Source: Tubiluchus corallicola (lineage: Eukaryota > Priapulida > Priapulimorpha > Priapulimorphida > Tubiluchidae). From it: a DNA stretch of 64,000 nt. Under the pieces are notes generated by a model. The model was not told the DNA's origin. It was given only the letters and a program-made list of their open reading frames with translations, and made no database searches. Position numbers and translations under genes: made by a program. This document shows positions 48,607 to 60,474 of this stretch, in pieces. The DNA is taken from NCBI GenBank assembly GCA_030141605.1, contig JAQGDQ010000020.1, forward strand, positions 890,001 to 954,000, in the 5' to 3' direction. Position 1 is the stretch's first letter. Every line of letters begins with the position of its first letter.

Positions 48607-48933
48607 TATCGTATCTGTACTTATATTTTATTTTTATTTTATAAACAAGAGATTTTCCACGTTCCTCAGAAATAATGTCTATTCTGTATTCTGCTCTTCC
48701 GAGCCAAACTGAATTAACAAGAAAATTAAAGTGTAGCTTTCGAAAGAAATGCATTCACACCTAATTAAGACGTATCTCTAAACTCTCTAGGCAACAAAAT
48801 AAAACTATGGAGACCTTTATAAGATGATCTCTATGAAAAATTACACTTGTGTTAATTTCATCACTCTTTTGAATTCTTCGTTATTCAGCTAATATGGCAT
48901 GCGTTTCTGCAGCAGAAGTAAGGTTCATTGCAT

Positions 48934-49779
48934 TTAACATTTTCCAACGACAACCTTGAGGATCGTCTTAAACACGAATCCTTGGTTTGACGTAAAATAC
49001 ACCGTTGATGTGACAGACAACATTATGGTCTGTGGGGCTTCGACTTCGTTCACCACTTCAAGTTTAAATCCCGCTCCCATGTCGGAAGTTAAGGTGACCT
49101 TGAAGTCATCTGCGCTTGCTCTTTTTGCCACATTTTCACACTCAACGCAGGATACCTCTAAATCCAGTTTACTCTTCTGTCTTCCAGTGATACCACCCAC
49201 GTTTGAAGTGTACAGTTGAAAAGGGGTGGGCACTTGCTCAGGTAGTCCATAAAAGCTCTTGAAAATTGAGTGCGTGCAGTCCAAGCTTCCAGAACAGGAA
49301 GGGTTTTTGGTACAGACGACCAGGGTACCCTGCACGCGAGGAGTATATCCTAAAGGACACGTTGCTGGTTCGCAAAAGACATCGCCGATTGTATTGAAGC
49401 AGATCTGGTCACTCGTGCACGGATTGCTGGTACGACATTCGTCAATGTCCTTGCAATACCCACCAGTGCAAGAACATCCAGGACTGGCAACCACAGGAGC
49501 CGGTCTGTTCGGCGGAAGTTGTCGAGATTGCTTTGCAGCGGAAACGGTCTTCACCTCTCCGGTGCCACCTCCGGCAAAAGCACCGCGAAGACCGCGGAAT
49601 TGATCAACAACTTTCTGTTCACCTTTGTCGAGTTCTGGCAAGTTCTTAAACCTTTGCAGTTCTGCTTGACATTTGGCTAGTTCACAAGCTTGATCACAGG
49701 TTTGACCATTGGCATCCTTTGCAACAATTACTACTAATGTGACCAAGAAAATGCTCCATTTGCAAATGAATTCCTCCAT
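48934..49779 (-). CDS. Mini-fibulin-like secreted protein 2
   Basis: Single-exon frame of 281 codons from the ATG at 49779. A signal peptide (MEEFICKWSIFLVTLVVIVA) is followed by a short Cys-containing, Gln/Lys-rich segment. The conserved block LPELDKGEQ then RGLRGAFAGG carries R-x-x-R, a minimal proprotein-convertase motif. A Pro-rich linker precedes the cbEGF module DIDECRTSNPCTSDQICFN and the fibulin-type C-terminal domain with CSGSLDC and CVECE, ending VVVGKC. The hydroxylation consensus is imperfect (CFNTIGDVFC lacks the aromatic at the required place). The frame is open about 34 codons upstream without an ATG, so a 5' exon cannot be excluded. A TATA-like ATATTTAAG lies about 190 bases upstream. 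Confidence 0.85.
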   Translation of the reverse strand: MEEFICKWSIFLVTLVVIVAKDANGQTCDQACELAKCQAELQRFKNLPELDKGEQKVVDQFRGLRGAFAGGGTGEVKTVSAAKQSRQLPPNRPAPVVASPGCSCTGGYCKDIDECRTSNPCTSDQICFNTIGDVFCEPATCPLGYTPRVQGTLVVCTKNPSCSGSLDCTHSIFKSFYGLPEQVPTPFQLYTSNVGGITGRQKSKLDLEVSCVECENVAKRASADDFKVTLTSDMGAGFKLEVVNEVEAPQTIMLSVTSTVYFTSNQGFVFKTILKVVVGKC

Positions 49780-49979
49780 TGTTATCAAGCTTCCTTCACA
49801 AGTTTCTAAACAGTTGGCAAAGTTATGAACACATTTGCACCTAGCATTGGTAGTATGTGTTATGATGAGAAACTGAGGCACTGACAGGCTACATGGGTAG
49901 CAAAAGTACGTTTGAAGGTAAAGAAATTTAAACGAAACATGTGTAGCATGGCTGATAGCTTTGCAACTCTTAAATATTC

Positions 49980-51800
49980 ACAGCACGCATGTGTTTAAAA
50001 ATAATGCTGACAATTCACTTCATTTATTTAGATGGATGTGAATCGAATATTAATCTATTAATTTGCAGTATACAATCTGTAGAATGTTTCGACTTTTCAT
50101 AAATCTTTCTCAACAAGTGTTAGCCTATGATATTCAAACTATACATACGATAAATAACAATATGTACTCTAAAATGATCATTGCAGAAAATCACGTCCCA
50201 AAGTAGGTTTTACGCAAATAACGTTTCTACAGAGTTTTTTAATTTCTTGAAGTTTTAATATAATCATTTTATTCTAGATAGTGTTGCTTATTGTATATAT
50301 AATTTGAAGGTCAGATGCCATACACTTGTTGAGAAAGATTTAAGCAGAATCGAAACATAGTATTAATTGTATTACATACATTTTAACTGCATGAATAAAC
50401 CCGGATATTATAAAGCAAACATACAGTCTACAAAAATGATTGATTAACATGCCACCTGTTTTCAAATTTTCCTGGCCAGAATTCATGGTTTCAGGGCTGC
50501 ATAAATTCTTAAGGTTAATTTTCGGTGATTTTTAATCAACCATTTTTAGCTGCTGGGCATAAAATAGTTTATCGCCAATAGTATTTTGAATGCTTACAGT
50601 CCAGAAACATTTTTTGCTGGTTGCAATCCTCGTAATGGTGATTCTACTGGAGATGGGTAAGGGATTCGCCATCTGGTCATCAAAGTTAAGGAATGCCAAG
50701 GATGGTCAGGTAATTGGTGGTTGCTATATTCGTGTGCGGTCTGAATAAGGTGTGTGCACTTAACTAGTCTGTGTTGTATTGATTCTAGGTTATATACTAG
50801 CTCTAGATAGATTCATAATCCATGCTGATTCTGGCTATTTACGCATTGATGGAGGGTGCATTCATTACCCGAACACGACTAAGATACCTATGCCACATCA
50901 GTGTCTCATCTTTAGAGGATTAACCTTAATATAACAATAATTGAGCAAGGTCCTGGTCCCTCCACACCTATCTGTGGAGCGTTTTCATGCTGTTGACTCA
51001 AAGATAAACATTTTCAACTATTGTGGATTGCGCTTGCAAGCTTGGTCCGCTCAGATCAGATTTGGTGTCGACATGGCAGAAACAGCCAATGTACGATCAG
51101 TAATTAACACTCAACAGTTGAGGAAAATTGCAAAACACATTTCTAATTCTGAAATGAGATGACAGTCGTGTGGGCTTGGCCAGTCTGTCTTTTAATTAAT
51201 AATTATTAATAATAGCCATGTGTAAGTGTGTTTTTATGGGTCATAAAAATTCTTAAAAACGAATGATTGCGTTTGGCAGTTCAGTTTTTATCGCTCATTT
51301 CATTATGAACGTGAGATGTCTTACTAAACCAAAATATTACGTAACTTTTACAATTTTCTAATCCTTGCACTTTAGCCTCCGATTCACAAACAGGTTCTTT
51401 AGCTTCCAAGATGCAGTGTCTTATTTACATAATAGCTAGGCAATAGGTTGTTATTATAACGCCATTGCAACATAAAATACTTGTGAACATTTTATATACT
51501 CCTTACACTATACATTCTAACTATCGTAGCAGTCATTATACTGCTAAATTTGTCTATAGCTCATTCTAGCTATCGAGTTTAAATAAAAATCTTATCTTAT
51601 GTTATCTTAGACTGATATAAATTAACAGCTGGTATACGACAATCGGTAAGGAATATTTTTCATTATACTGTCTGCATACAGGCCTCTTGCAGTTTTTTAT
51701 TTATTTGTATCTTCATTTCAGTACGAAAGATGCCATATAAAAGAACAGGCATTACACGATAAAAAGGACATAAAATTTTAACGTTCCAAAGACAGCTAAA
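49980..51800. other. Gene-free stretch between mini-fibulin genes 2 and 3
   Basis: 1.8 kb without a recognised gene. I looked for a fourth EGF-type frame and found none. A 73-codon plus-strand frame at 50941 has no recognisable family. Confidence 0.5.
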
Positions 51801-51804
51801 CAGT

Positions 51805-52830
51805 TTAAAAATCACATGCTCCTACTACCACTTTCAAGTGAGTTTTGAACGTGAATCCTTGGGACTCCGTAAATTTAACTTTTACTGTAATTTTCACTAA
51901 CAATTCTTGAGGACCTTCTAGTTCGTTCAAAAGCTCAATGTTGCTGGCAATACCCTTCTCGTCCGGCAGCGTCACTCGGAAGTCATCAGCAGTTGCCTTC
52001 CGGACCACTTTTCCACACTTGAGACAGTCCACTTCCAGAAGTGCCTCACTAGGCAATCTTCCGCGAGTGCCCCGAATGTTGGAGCTGAACATCTGGAAGG
52101 GAAGGTTCTTTATGCGTGCTGGCATGGCGTGGAATATTGTGTACGTGGAGAAGGTGCAATCAAAGTCTCCAGTGCACTGAACATTTCTGCTACACAGAAG
52201 GACGTCACCTTGCACCGATGGCGTGTAACCTTCATCGCATTGTTGCTTTTCACACTGATATCCACCATTGACGTTGAAACAGATCTCATCTGCAGCGCAA
52301 GGATTCCTCCCACTCCGGCATTCGTCAATGTCCCGACAGGCGACGGCATTTCCCAAACCGGTTGCTCTTTCATATCCTTTAGGACAGGTGCAGACGGAAC
52401 CATCACAGTCAATGTGACATTCGGTAAGATCAACATCTGACCGATCAGTTCGACGATCAGTAATCCTGATATTGGCAGCTTGCACCCGTTCCTTTGAGCT
52501 GACAGCAGTGATATCCTTGGACAACCCTCCGGTTAAAGATCCTCTGAGACCTCGAATTCGTTCAGCCAGAATTTGTTCATCTTCATCCAGAACAGGAAGT
52601 CCTGAAGGGTCATCAGGCTCTTCGGTTGTTGTTAACTCGACTACGTGCTTTTGACAACGAGACAATTCTGCTTTTACTATATTTAAGCTCGTTCTTGCTT
52701 TGTCCAGATCTCCTTTACACTTTGGTAGCAACGATCTGCGACAGCTGCCTTGGCTGTTTGAAAACTCAACAAGAAGGAGAAAGTAACCGAAAGTCAACAG
52801 CATAACAGGCTTGTTCATTGTACAAAACAT
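51805..52830 (-). CDS. Mini-fibulin-like secreted protein 3
   Basis: Single-exon frame of 341 codons from the ATG at 52830 (alternative ATG at 52818). The signal peptide ends near residue 27. A Cys/Lys-rich, probably helical segment (30-65) and an acidic stretch with TTEEPDDPSG come next, then LPVLDEDEQ and RGLRGSLTGG in the same order as in gene 2. A CTCPKGYERATG EGF half-module precedes a full cbEGF DIDECRSGRNPCAADEICFN with an intact hydroxylation pattern (CFNVNGGYQC), then the fibulin-type C-terminal domain ending VVVGACDF. It is the longest of the trio and most likely closest to the ancestral form. A TATATAAAA box sits about 120 bases upstream. Confidence 0.87.
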   Translation of the reverse strand: MFCTMNKPVMLLTFGYFLLLVEFSNSQGSCRRSLLPKCKGDLDKARTSLNIVKAELSRCQKHVVELTTTEEPDDPSGLPVLDEDEQILAERIRGLRGSLTGGLSKDITAVSSKERVQAANIRITDRRTDRSDVDLTECHIDCDGSVCTCPKGYERATGLGNAVACRDIDECRSGRNPCAADEICFNVNGGYQCEKQQCDEGYTPSVQGDVLLCSRNVQCTGDFDCTFSTYTIFHAMPARIKNLPFQMFSSNIRGTRGRLPSEALLEVDCLKCGKVVRKATADDFRVTLPDEKGIASNIELLNELEGPQELLVKITVKVKFTESQGFTFKTHLKVVVGACDF

Positions 52831-52949
52831 CTTGTTAAAATATAATTTTGCGTATGCGATGGTTTACTTCACAAGTATTCTGATGCTGTGTATTAAAATG
52901 TACGCCAGTTTATATTCATTAATGCTCGGCCTCTGAGAGACGCATGAGT

Positions 52950-52962
52950 TGTTTTATATATC
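52950..52962 (-). promoter_or_regulatory. TATA box of mini-fibulin gene 3
   Basis: On the minus strand this reads TATATAAAAC, a full TATA-box match, about 120 bases before the ATG at 52830. A start site about 30 bases downstream would leave a 5' UTR of roughly 90 bases. Position and match are seen; function is inferred. Confidence 0.45.
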
Positions 52963-53797
52963 TGTCTCTTCTTATTCATATGGTGAGCGGAATTCTGCTT
53001 ATTCAGCGTAGCAACAAGAAAAAGACGGGAGTTTTGTGGTAGAGCGAAATTATGCGGAATTTGATTTATTAGTAAGAAAAGTTACAGTTCAGTTTATTTA
53101 ACGTCGGTTTGTAATACGTACAAAGAACAGGAACGACTATTTTCCGACGTAAAGTGCGTTTATAAACAAATGCCAAACCAGCTTCCAAAACCAAAAACAA
53201 ACAACTCACAAGGAATGATGAACACACATCCGTATCATCTTTTTTGTATTTAACTAGAAAATTTTAACTCTAAAATTACCTATTTTAATTACACAAAATA
53301 TGGGAGCCGCGCCAGCTTAAATTTTACATATAACGAGCGCAAAATAGATTATTTATTTATTTTCATTTCGTTTTTTCATTCTCTCGCTCATCCACTCACT
53401 CATTATTTTCGTCATTTATTCATTCGCTTGTCAATTCATTCTTTCCTCCATTCGTTCATATTTGTCTGATTCAACTCGTAATACTCGATGAGAGCATGGT
53501 ACACCATCATCGTAAATTCTTCTACACGCATTTACTTTAAAAATTAATGAGTGGTGACCGAGAGCTGGCAGTAATTAGCGAAATGAACTTATCGCGTTTT
53601 GATAATAAATAAAAATAGCAGATATAAGAACACCCTGTTATATTTCTGGAAGATGAACTCTCTCGCAATTGCTCATTGATCTGATTTGACTTGAATTGAT
53701 TTAAAATTTATTTTTCTCCATGTACTAAATATCCAGTAACCACATAAATACGAATCATTAGCAATACTGGTGCAGATAGTTAGCAGCAATCGTTAAT

Positions 53798-53825
53798 AAT
53801 GTAAGTAAGTAAGTAAGTAAGTAAC

Positions 53826-53911
<86 letters not shown>

Positions 53912-53930
53912 GGTAGGTAAGTAAGTAAGA

Positions 53931-53977
<47 letters not shown>

Positions 53978-54050
53978 CAAGTAAGTAAGCAAGCAAGCAA
54001 GTAAGTGAGTAAGTAAGTAAGTAAGTAAATAAGTACGTACGTAAGTAACC
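53798..54050. repeat. AAGT tetranucleotide array
   Basis: About 60 AAGT units with few changes, upstream of mini-fibulin gene 3. LLTY-repeat frames here are artefacts. Same motif as the lead of the 3.5-4.1 kb arrays. Confidence 0.95.
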
Positions 54051-54984
54051 AGATAATATGAAGAGTAAATTAGCAGCTACTGTACACCCTAAACAGCATT
54101 TATTTTATGAAAAGAGATGTCCTTGAAGATTTAATCTTGGCCGCGTCATCACAGCATCTTTGATGATTAGCTAGTTGCCGGTCCTTCCACTAAATCATCA
54201 CCTTTGACAGGTCCTAGTAATCAGGCCCCGATTTTTCCACTGGGCTAAACTACATAAAAATTATTACTTTAAACATTAAATTTTATGCTTCTTTTTGTTG
54301 CAACTTTTTAAATTTTTGCAAGTCATTAAGTGCCGGAATTTTTGTTTGTGTTGTTCTTAAATATTCTGTGAAAATTTGCTTTGACTGTAATAAAGCGCTG
54401 ACTTGAAAATAATGTATATTATCCAATGTACGACCATTCATCATCATCATCATCATCCTATTTTTTATGCCTATCACGTTTATTGTAGGCATTGGACAGG
54501 CAGAAATTCTGAAATAAAAGAAATCTTCGTCTGCACCGGGCAATACGATGCGTGTATTGAATTACGTGGAAAATGTACGTGCTGCCATCTATAGTTTGTA
54601 TTTTACCACGTTTTTTTCGCAATTTTGTAAATAATTATTATTTTTAGCGTGAGCTAAATATGAAAAAGAAACAAAATTGGGGGGGGGGGGTAGTTCAATA
54701 GTAGTTAAACTCACTGTGAATGCTCCCAACACCTGACCAGTATATTCATCTATATCTAGAAACATACGAGAAAACGGAAGGCCAAATCCGTCCTGTCTTT
54801 GCGTATGCCTCGTAAGTTGTTTGAGTAAGAATGTATAGTTCGTGCTTCTAGAGTCTACGCCATACTGTGTTACCTTGACTGTCCTTGAGTGAGTGAATTA
54901 AGTGTATGACAGGGTTTAGTGACGATACGAATTCAAAATAATTATTAATTGTGTGAAAGCAGAAGTGAAAAGATGTAACACAGA

Positions 54985-55115
54985 TTGGATTTGAACCTGG
55001 GACCACTCTACTTACAAGTCAAATGTCATGACAGTTAAAACACGGTAGTCTAGCGTTCATAATTAATATCTGCCCCGTAAGCAAACGGTCACTCGTTCAA
55101 ATCCAGTCAGTATTA
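54985..55115. mobile_element. Two head-to-head tRNA-like SINE heads
   Basis: A minus-strand B box (GGTTCAAATCC, complement at 54987-54997) and a plus-strand one (CGTTCAAATCC near 55094) flank a shared middle with CACGGTAGTCTAG. Each half looks like a diverged tRNA with its A-box end at the centre. Neither folds well enough to be a working tRNA. Confidence 0.4.
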
Positions 55116-56814
55116 TAATTTTCCACTGCTCTAGTTTTTCAAGGTAGATTTCCAACTTAATTAATTAATTGCGGGTGCAATCACTATTGACGGTAATATT
55201 GATATTATAATTATGAATATATATATTATAATCAAGGGCCACCTTTTTCTTTAGGTAATCAACTTGAATATCTGTCGTAAAAAGTGTCAACAGTTTAGTT
55301 CACTGTACTTGGAAGAAAAAAGGTCACTTTACGCAATCTTAAGTACAGATTAGACTATTTGATTAGCTAAAATAAAATTAGAATTGGTGACATTCCTTCT
55401 TCTGTTATTAATTTTTAAAGTTCAAAGTTTGGAACCACTAAAAGACCAAACACATATTATATTACAGATTGTTTAAAAGAAGGAAAACAAAGTCTTAATC
55501 ACAGAAAATGATATTAATTTTTGTACTTATATTATTTTTGTAAACGTGTAAATATTGTGAACAGTTTAACTGCTACTATTTCTTTTACTGTTTCAACGTG
55601 ACGATTATATGCAAGTGCTGGGATGCTTTCATGTGATCATGATACGTGATTTTTATGTGCATTGTATTGTTCATCAATAAACATATTACACTGAGATAAG
55701 AGAGCAGATTTGGAGGAGTGACAGCTAGATGGACCTTGAGTCCCAAATGTGACAATTTGAAGTACAAAGTCAATTTACAAACTAAGTGAATAGACCATCT
55801 ACAAGTAACTAGAAGTCGGAAAATTTTTAGTTCAGAACATTTATTGCCTCAAAATTTCAAAAAGCCAGGAACCAAAACTCGAACAGATGACGATAGTCAA
55901 CTACAGCCAGAAACTGTAGGTGTTGCGGTTTAGACTTGAGCAAAGCAACAGGAAAACTCTACTATAAGATTTATTCAAGAAATTAATTATTTTAATCATG
56001 AGATCATGCTCGTTACTTGCAAATCGTGAAATGGATTTATATTAATTGCAGCAACACACGACGTACACAAGGATACTAACGTATTGAGAAAGCTCACAGG
56101 TCAAATCAGATCAATTAATATATTTATGAAGACACTTCCTGCTGATTTATCAAATGAATTTATTATTAACCAATTTACAAATTGGAAGAACACAACTTTT
56201 TTGAAAAAAACAATATTTTTATGTGTGACCTTTCAATGTAACTATATTCCATGATTGTGTACCAACTTACAAATGGACCATTTTACTTACTTGACTTAGT
56301 TTATCTTACTAGAGAAATGAACACAGTTTGGCACGAACAATAACTTTGCACTTAACATCTGAATAACCCAAAATGTAGCTACGATCATGAAATTTTTGAA
56401 TATTATTTGGAGTATTTACAAATAACACAAAACTCGCCATCAAATCTGGACGCCATAAAGCAATTTCCTAACACCATCATCATCACATGTAATGACTAGT
56501 ATCTAAATCATATAAATTTACTGTGTAGTTTTTGACACAAAAACACTTTTCTGGACATAAAAGTTGTTGAGCATAAATTGAATTTTGTTATTTCATTTCA
56601 TAAAGTCATTTTGTAAAAGAAACACAATGTATTTCATGTCCAAATGTCTTAAAAATAAAAAAAAATCCTCTAAGATATCAATCCATGTCATATGAGTGAC
56701 AAATCGCACCTGTTTCACAATCATCTTGCATCAATATTAACCTTTGTTATACTTTTGTATGTATGAAGCAAATGAATTCAATTTAATTAAATATTGGCAC
56801 TTTCAAATCAGTTA
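55116..56814. other. Gene-free stretch 3' of TFIIIA
   Basis: Contains the TFIIIA 3' UTR for an unknown length. Nothing else recognised. Confidence 0.5.
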
Positions 56815-58011
56815 CTAGAACACAGTTTCCTGTACTACCTCCTTTTCGTTCCTGTGCTCTTCTGCTAAATTTTCATGCAAATTTATCTCTCCTGTCATTT
56901 GAGAGAGATTATTGTCTTCTTGAGGTACACATCCTGACAGAATGGATGCTGTCTTTCCTATGCTCTTCTGCCATCTTTTCTTTGGTGGTTGACGAGTCCC
57001 ACTGTGCACTTTTTGATGACGATGCATGCTCATTTTCGTAACAAATGTCATGGTGCAGCCGCTGTGCGTGCACGGAAACCGACGACCACTGTGATAGGAC
57101 AGAATATGCTGCTTCAAATTCTTCGCATCCAAATAAGAACGAGGGCAACCTTCTTTTGGACACTTGTGCAGTTTCTTCTCAGGATCGTGAACTTTCGCAT
57201 GTTGTTTTAGCTGGTTTTTGTGTGCAAACACGAGGGAACACTCTGAACAAGGGTACTTCTTTGCATGGACAGTGGCCTTGTGTTTGCGCAGTTCAGTCCA
57301 CTTTGCAAATGACTGACCACAATCGTCAATGTCGCACTTGTGTTCAACGCGCACATGATGTCGCTGAATGTGTCGTTTCAGCAGAGAGGGTATCAGGAAT
57401 CGCTGGTCACAGCCTTCGCGTTGGCACGGAAAAGGTAGTACACCAGTATGATCAAATTCGTGCACCCTTAATGCCTGATGTTTTTTGTATGATTTGCCAC
57501 ATCCCGGATGCGAGCATACATACAAGTTCCCGGAATGACGACTTCGCATGTGTTTCTCCAAGGCTTGTTTTGAACAGTAAGCAGCTGTACATCCCTCCAC
57601 CTCGCAGTGGAAGTTTTGCACCAGCGACTTGGTCTCCAAGTGACTGCGTTTGTGTCTGTCCAGATGCTGTTTCCTTGTGTACTGCTTTCCGCATCCGGGA
57701 TGCAGGCAAATAAAAGGTCGCTCGCCGGTGTGGGTTCTCACGTGAACGTCCAAGCGACTTTGACGCTGGAAACTAGCAGGACATCCATCGTATGAACAAA
57801 TGTACAGAAGTTTTTTCTTTCGTGAACTTCCTGTTCGTGTCCGTTCATCGAAGGAAGCCACATCCTCTGGTTCATCATTTGAAATGAGGCTAGACGAAGC
57901 CACAGTTGTTTCACTGTTGGTATAAGATGTGCGAAACTCAGCCACTTCATCTCTTTCTGTAGGATCGTTTTCGCACAAAGCACCACATATCTCTTCATAA
58001 CATGAAGCCAT
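56815..58011 (-). CDS. GTF3A: Transcription factor IIIA, nine C2H2 zinc fingers
   Basis: 398-aa protein with exactly nine C2H2 fingers at about residues 70-336, the TFIIIA number. Finger 7 has the short CSEC spacing (two residues between the cysteines), as in finger 7 of vertebrate TFIIIA, and a TGERPF linker joins fingers 1 and 2. After the fingers come a basic PPKKRWQK stretch and KTASILSGCVPQ, resembling the conserved post-finger segment of vertebrate TFIIIA linked to activation. TFIIIA binds the internal control region of 5S rRNA genes, recruits TFIIIC for RNA polymerase III, and also binds 5S rRNA. I chose the ATG at 58011; the frame is open up to a good acceptor (TTTACAG|GTCC at 58074), so a 5' non-coding exon or a further coding exon lies upstream. 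Identity very secure. Confidence 0.92.
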   Translation of the reverse strand: MASCYEEICGALCENDPTERDEVAEFRTSYTNSETTVASSSLISNDEPEDVASFDERTRTGSSRKKKLLYICSYDGCPASFQRQSRLDVHVRTHTGERPFICLHPGCGKQYTRKQHLDRHKRSHLETKSLVQNFHCEVEGCTAAYCSKQALEKHMRSRHSGNLYVCSHPGCGKSYKKHQALRVHEFDHTGVLPFPCQREGCDQRFLIPSLLKRHIQRHHVRVEHKCDIDDCGQSFAKWTELRKHKATVHAKKYPCSECSLVFAHKNQLKQHAKVHDPEKKLHKCPKEGCPRSYLDAKNLKQHILSYHSGRRFPCTHSGCTMTFVTKMSMHRHQKVHSGTRQPPKKRWQKSIGKTASILSGCVPQEDNNLSQMTGEINLHENLAEEHRNEKEVVQETVF

Positions 58012-58074
58012 TTTGTTACTACCTTTTACAGCATTAAATAAACTGTGCTTCTGTGATAAGTCGTCTTTGGACCT

Positions 58075-60474
58075 GTAAATGCACAAAATTACAAAAGGTT
58101 ACAATTTATGAAAGTTTTTAGAAAAATGTTTAACTTTAATTTTTAACTCGGTTCATGGACTTTACATTTTACCATCTTGTAATCAATGTGTATCTACAGG
58201 TCCTAAATTAATACATGAGGTGTCAGGAAGTGATTGCCTCCAACTGTGCAGAAGAGAATGAAAAGAACAGAGAAAACCAGTGAAACTGTGAGAAAGGCTT
58301 TACTCTTCAGTAAAAAACACCGATCTCAACACCTACTGCTGTTACTCACAGCTCATTGAAGACCTTAAACAGAGATGTGCAGGCTTGGTTTCTTCATGGG
58401 AACGGCATCGTGACTCATTTCTCCCAGAATTTTGTTGGTTTTCGATTAAAGTTGAGAAAATTTAAAAATACATTAGATAAGAAATATTACAGTGATTGAA
58501 ATATTAAGCAATATGTTTATAACCTACTTTTACTAAAATAGAAGTACAGAAGGGCTATATCTTCCTGACACTCTGTACAAAATTTTAAAAAGACATTTGA
58601 CATTTTAAAATTAACATGTATATTTGACATCTATACTGACGCTACAGCACAAGATACGAAACAAGTCGTATTTTTGCAAAACTGAGGATTGCTGTCATAG
58701 GTTATGGTGTCAGATTATTCAATGGACAACATTTCAACATTATTGATAAAAAAACTCAAGGTATGGCACTTTTCAAAATACAAAAGCTACCAAATCTAAG
58801 TTAAAAACCAACAATAAGTACATACGTCACGTCACTGTACAAAAAAGAATTAATATATGGCTCAGTATCTCCTTCAACATGAGGTTTCTTATAAGACAAT
58901 TTTTTTCTATGAAAAATGGCAAACATACAAAGCAAATCCAGTAAACTACGAATCAGGCAAGTAATAAATATGAAAAATCTTACATTTTTATGATAACATA
59001 CTTTATTATGACAACTGGTTATTAATCATATCTCTTACCTAATATAGTGACTTTAAGAAACAGACATGTACAAAAAATAGATATCCATCTTTACACATAA
59101 ACATGTTGAAAATCACGTAGTGTCTATCAAAAAACCATACAAAATTAGTATTTCTCTTCTATAAATTGAGACTTTACAAAGACAAATAAATAAAACCTAC
59201 TTCAACAACAATACTTTCTATCAAATTATTTCATAAAACTGGGCTCCACATTTTCACACATAAGTACTATCACTAGAAGTTAGTTAACGTATAGATCACA
59301 TGCTATATAAAATCCAAATTTTAAACTGAGAAAAAATTCAGAAAACTTAGAAAAGGATAGCATTTGACAATTTTACCTTAATCAAAACAGCGGTCTTACA
59401 AAAGTACATATTATCACGTGGATTTAACTAATTTTAATTAATGATAATGTACAACTGATGAATTATTATTCAGTATATTTTCATATCAAATTCTACTGAA
59501 GTTCAAGATTTACAGAATTCCAAGAAGCCATTTCTTTGAAGCCTTCTCAATTTATCATTTTATTCTACAGCAAGTTTCCTCCGCTTAAGGAAAATATTTT
59601 ACAGTACCACTATACTAGTTTTACCTGTTTGAATGAACATAATGGACTCAAACTAGTGGTGAGTATACTCTATCCATCCCAAGTATGTGAATTCAAATCG
59701 AAACGATTTTTGACTTTCGAACTCGAATCATACCAAATTTCAAGATTTCGAATTCAGTTTTAAAGGTTTTTGAATCATTAATAAAAACTAAATCACACAA
59801 AGACCACACATATTACTAGATTTTATTCTGCAGTAAAAACACTAATAATTTGTTTGAAAATTGTGCACAGAAATTGCAGCTAAACTGTGCTGACTGCATG
59901 ATGTTTCAGACATTCAATGATAATCAACGTGTGTAATTGAAGTGCAAAATTATTTGAGTCCATAAGTTTTGGTTTCTAATCAAATTCAAAATAAAAAAAA
60001 CTCATTCGAATAGAAGATTCTGCCCAGCAACAACCTTTATAAACAGCCTGTGAAACGTGAATGAAAATAAACTGAGAAGCCCTTGTTGTCTCGTCTTAAA
60101 AGCGTGGCGACAATAATCAACCAAGTTTCAAAAGTGCAATAACCAACCCCTTTTGAGTAGAACCTCCAACTGAATGCCGAATTCCTGTTCAATCTGTCAG
60201 TAAATAATGGAGTATTTAATTGCATAACAAAACTATATATTTAAAAATCTAAATAATTTCCTGTTGTATTTCTCTAATGCTGCTAAAAACAAACAAATCG
60301 CTGTTTCCTACACAACTTCATTATAATGATGGTAGCAGTAATAAATATACTATTGATGTAATCAGTGTATAAATAAGCAAATAAATACTAGTCAAACCTA
60401 TGAATGATTATTGCATACATGCATTTACATCTGAAAGTTCTCTATCTAAGAATTATGGCCACGGTTCATTGAGT
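58075..60474. other. Region between MTFMT and TFIIIA
   Basis: The sequence just above 58074 is an intron by its acceptor (TTTACAG). An upstream TFIIIA exon and promoter should lie in this interval, but I could not pinpoint them. A locally self-similar TTCAAATCG/TTCGAA-rich patch lies at 59685-59765. Confidence 0.45.

Noticed and set aside
50941-51162. 73-codon frame between mini-fibulin genes
   Set aside because: No EGF or fibulin features and no other recognisable family; likely chance.
57045-57713. 222-codon plus-strand frame over TFIIIA
   Set aside because: Antisense shadow of the zinc-finger coding region.
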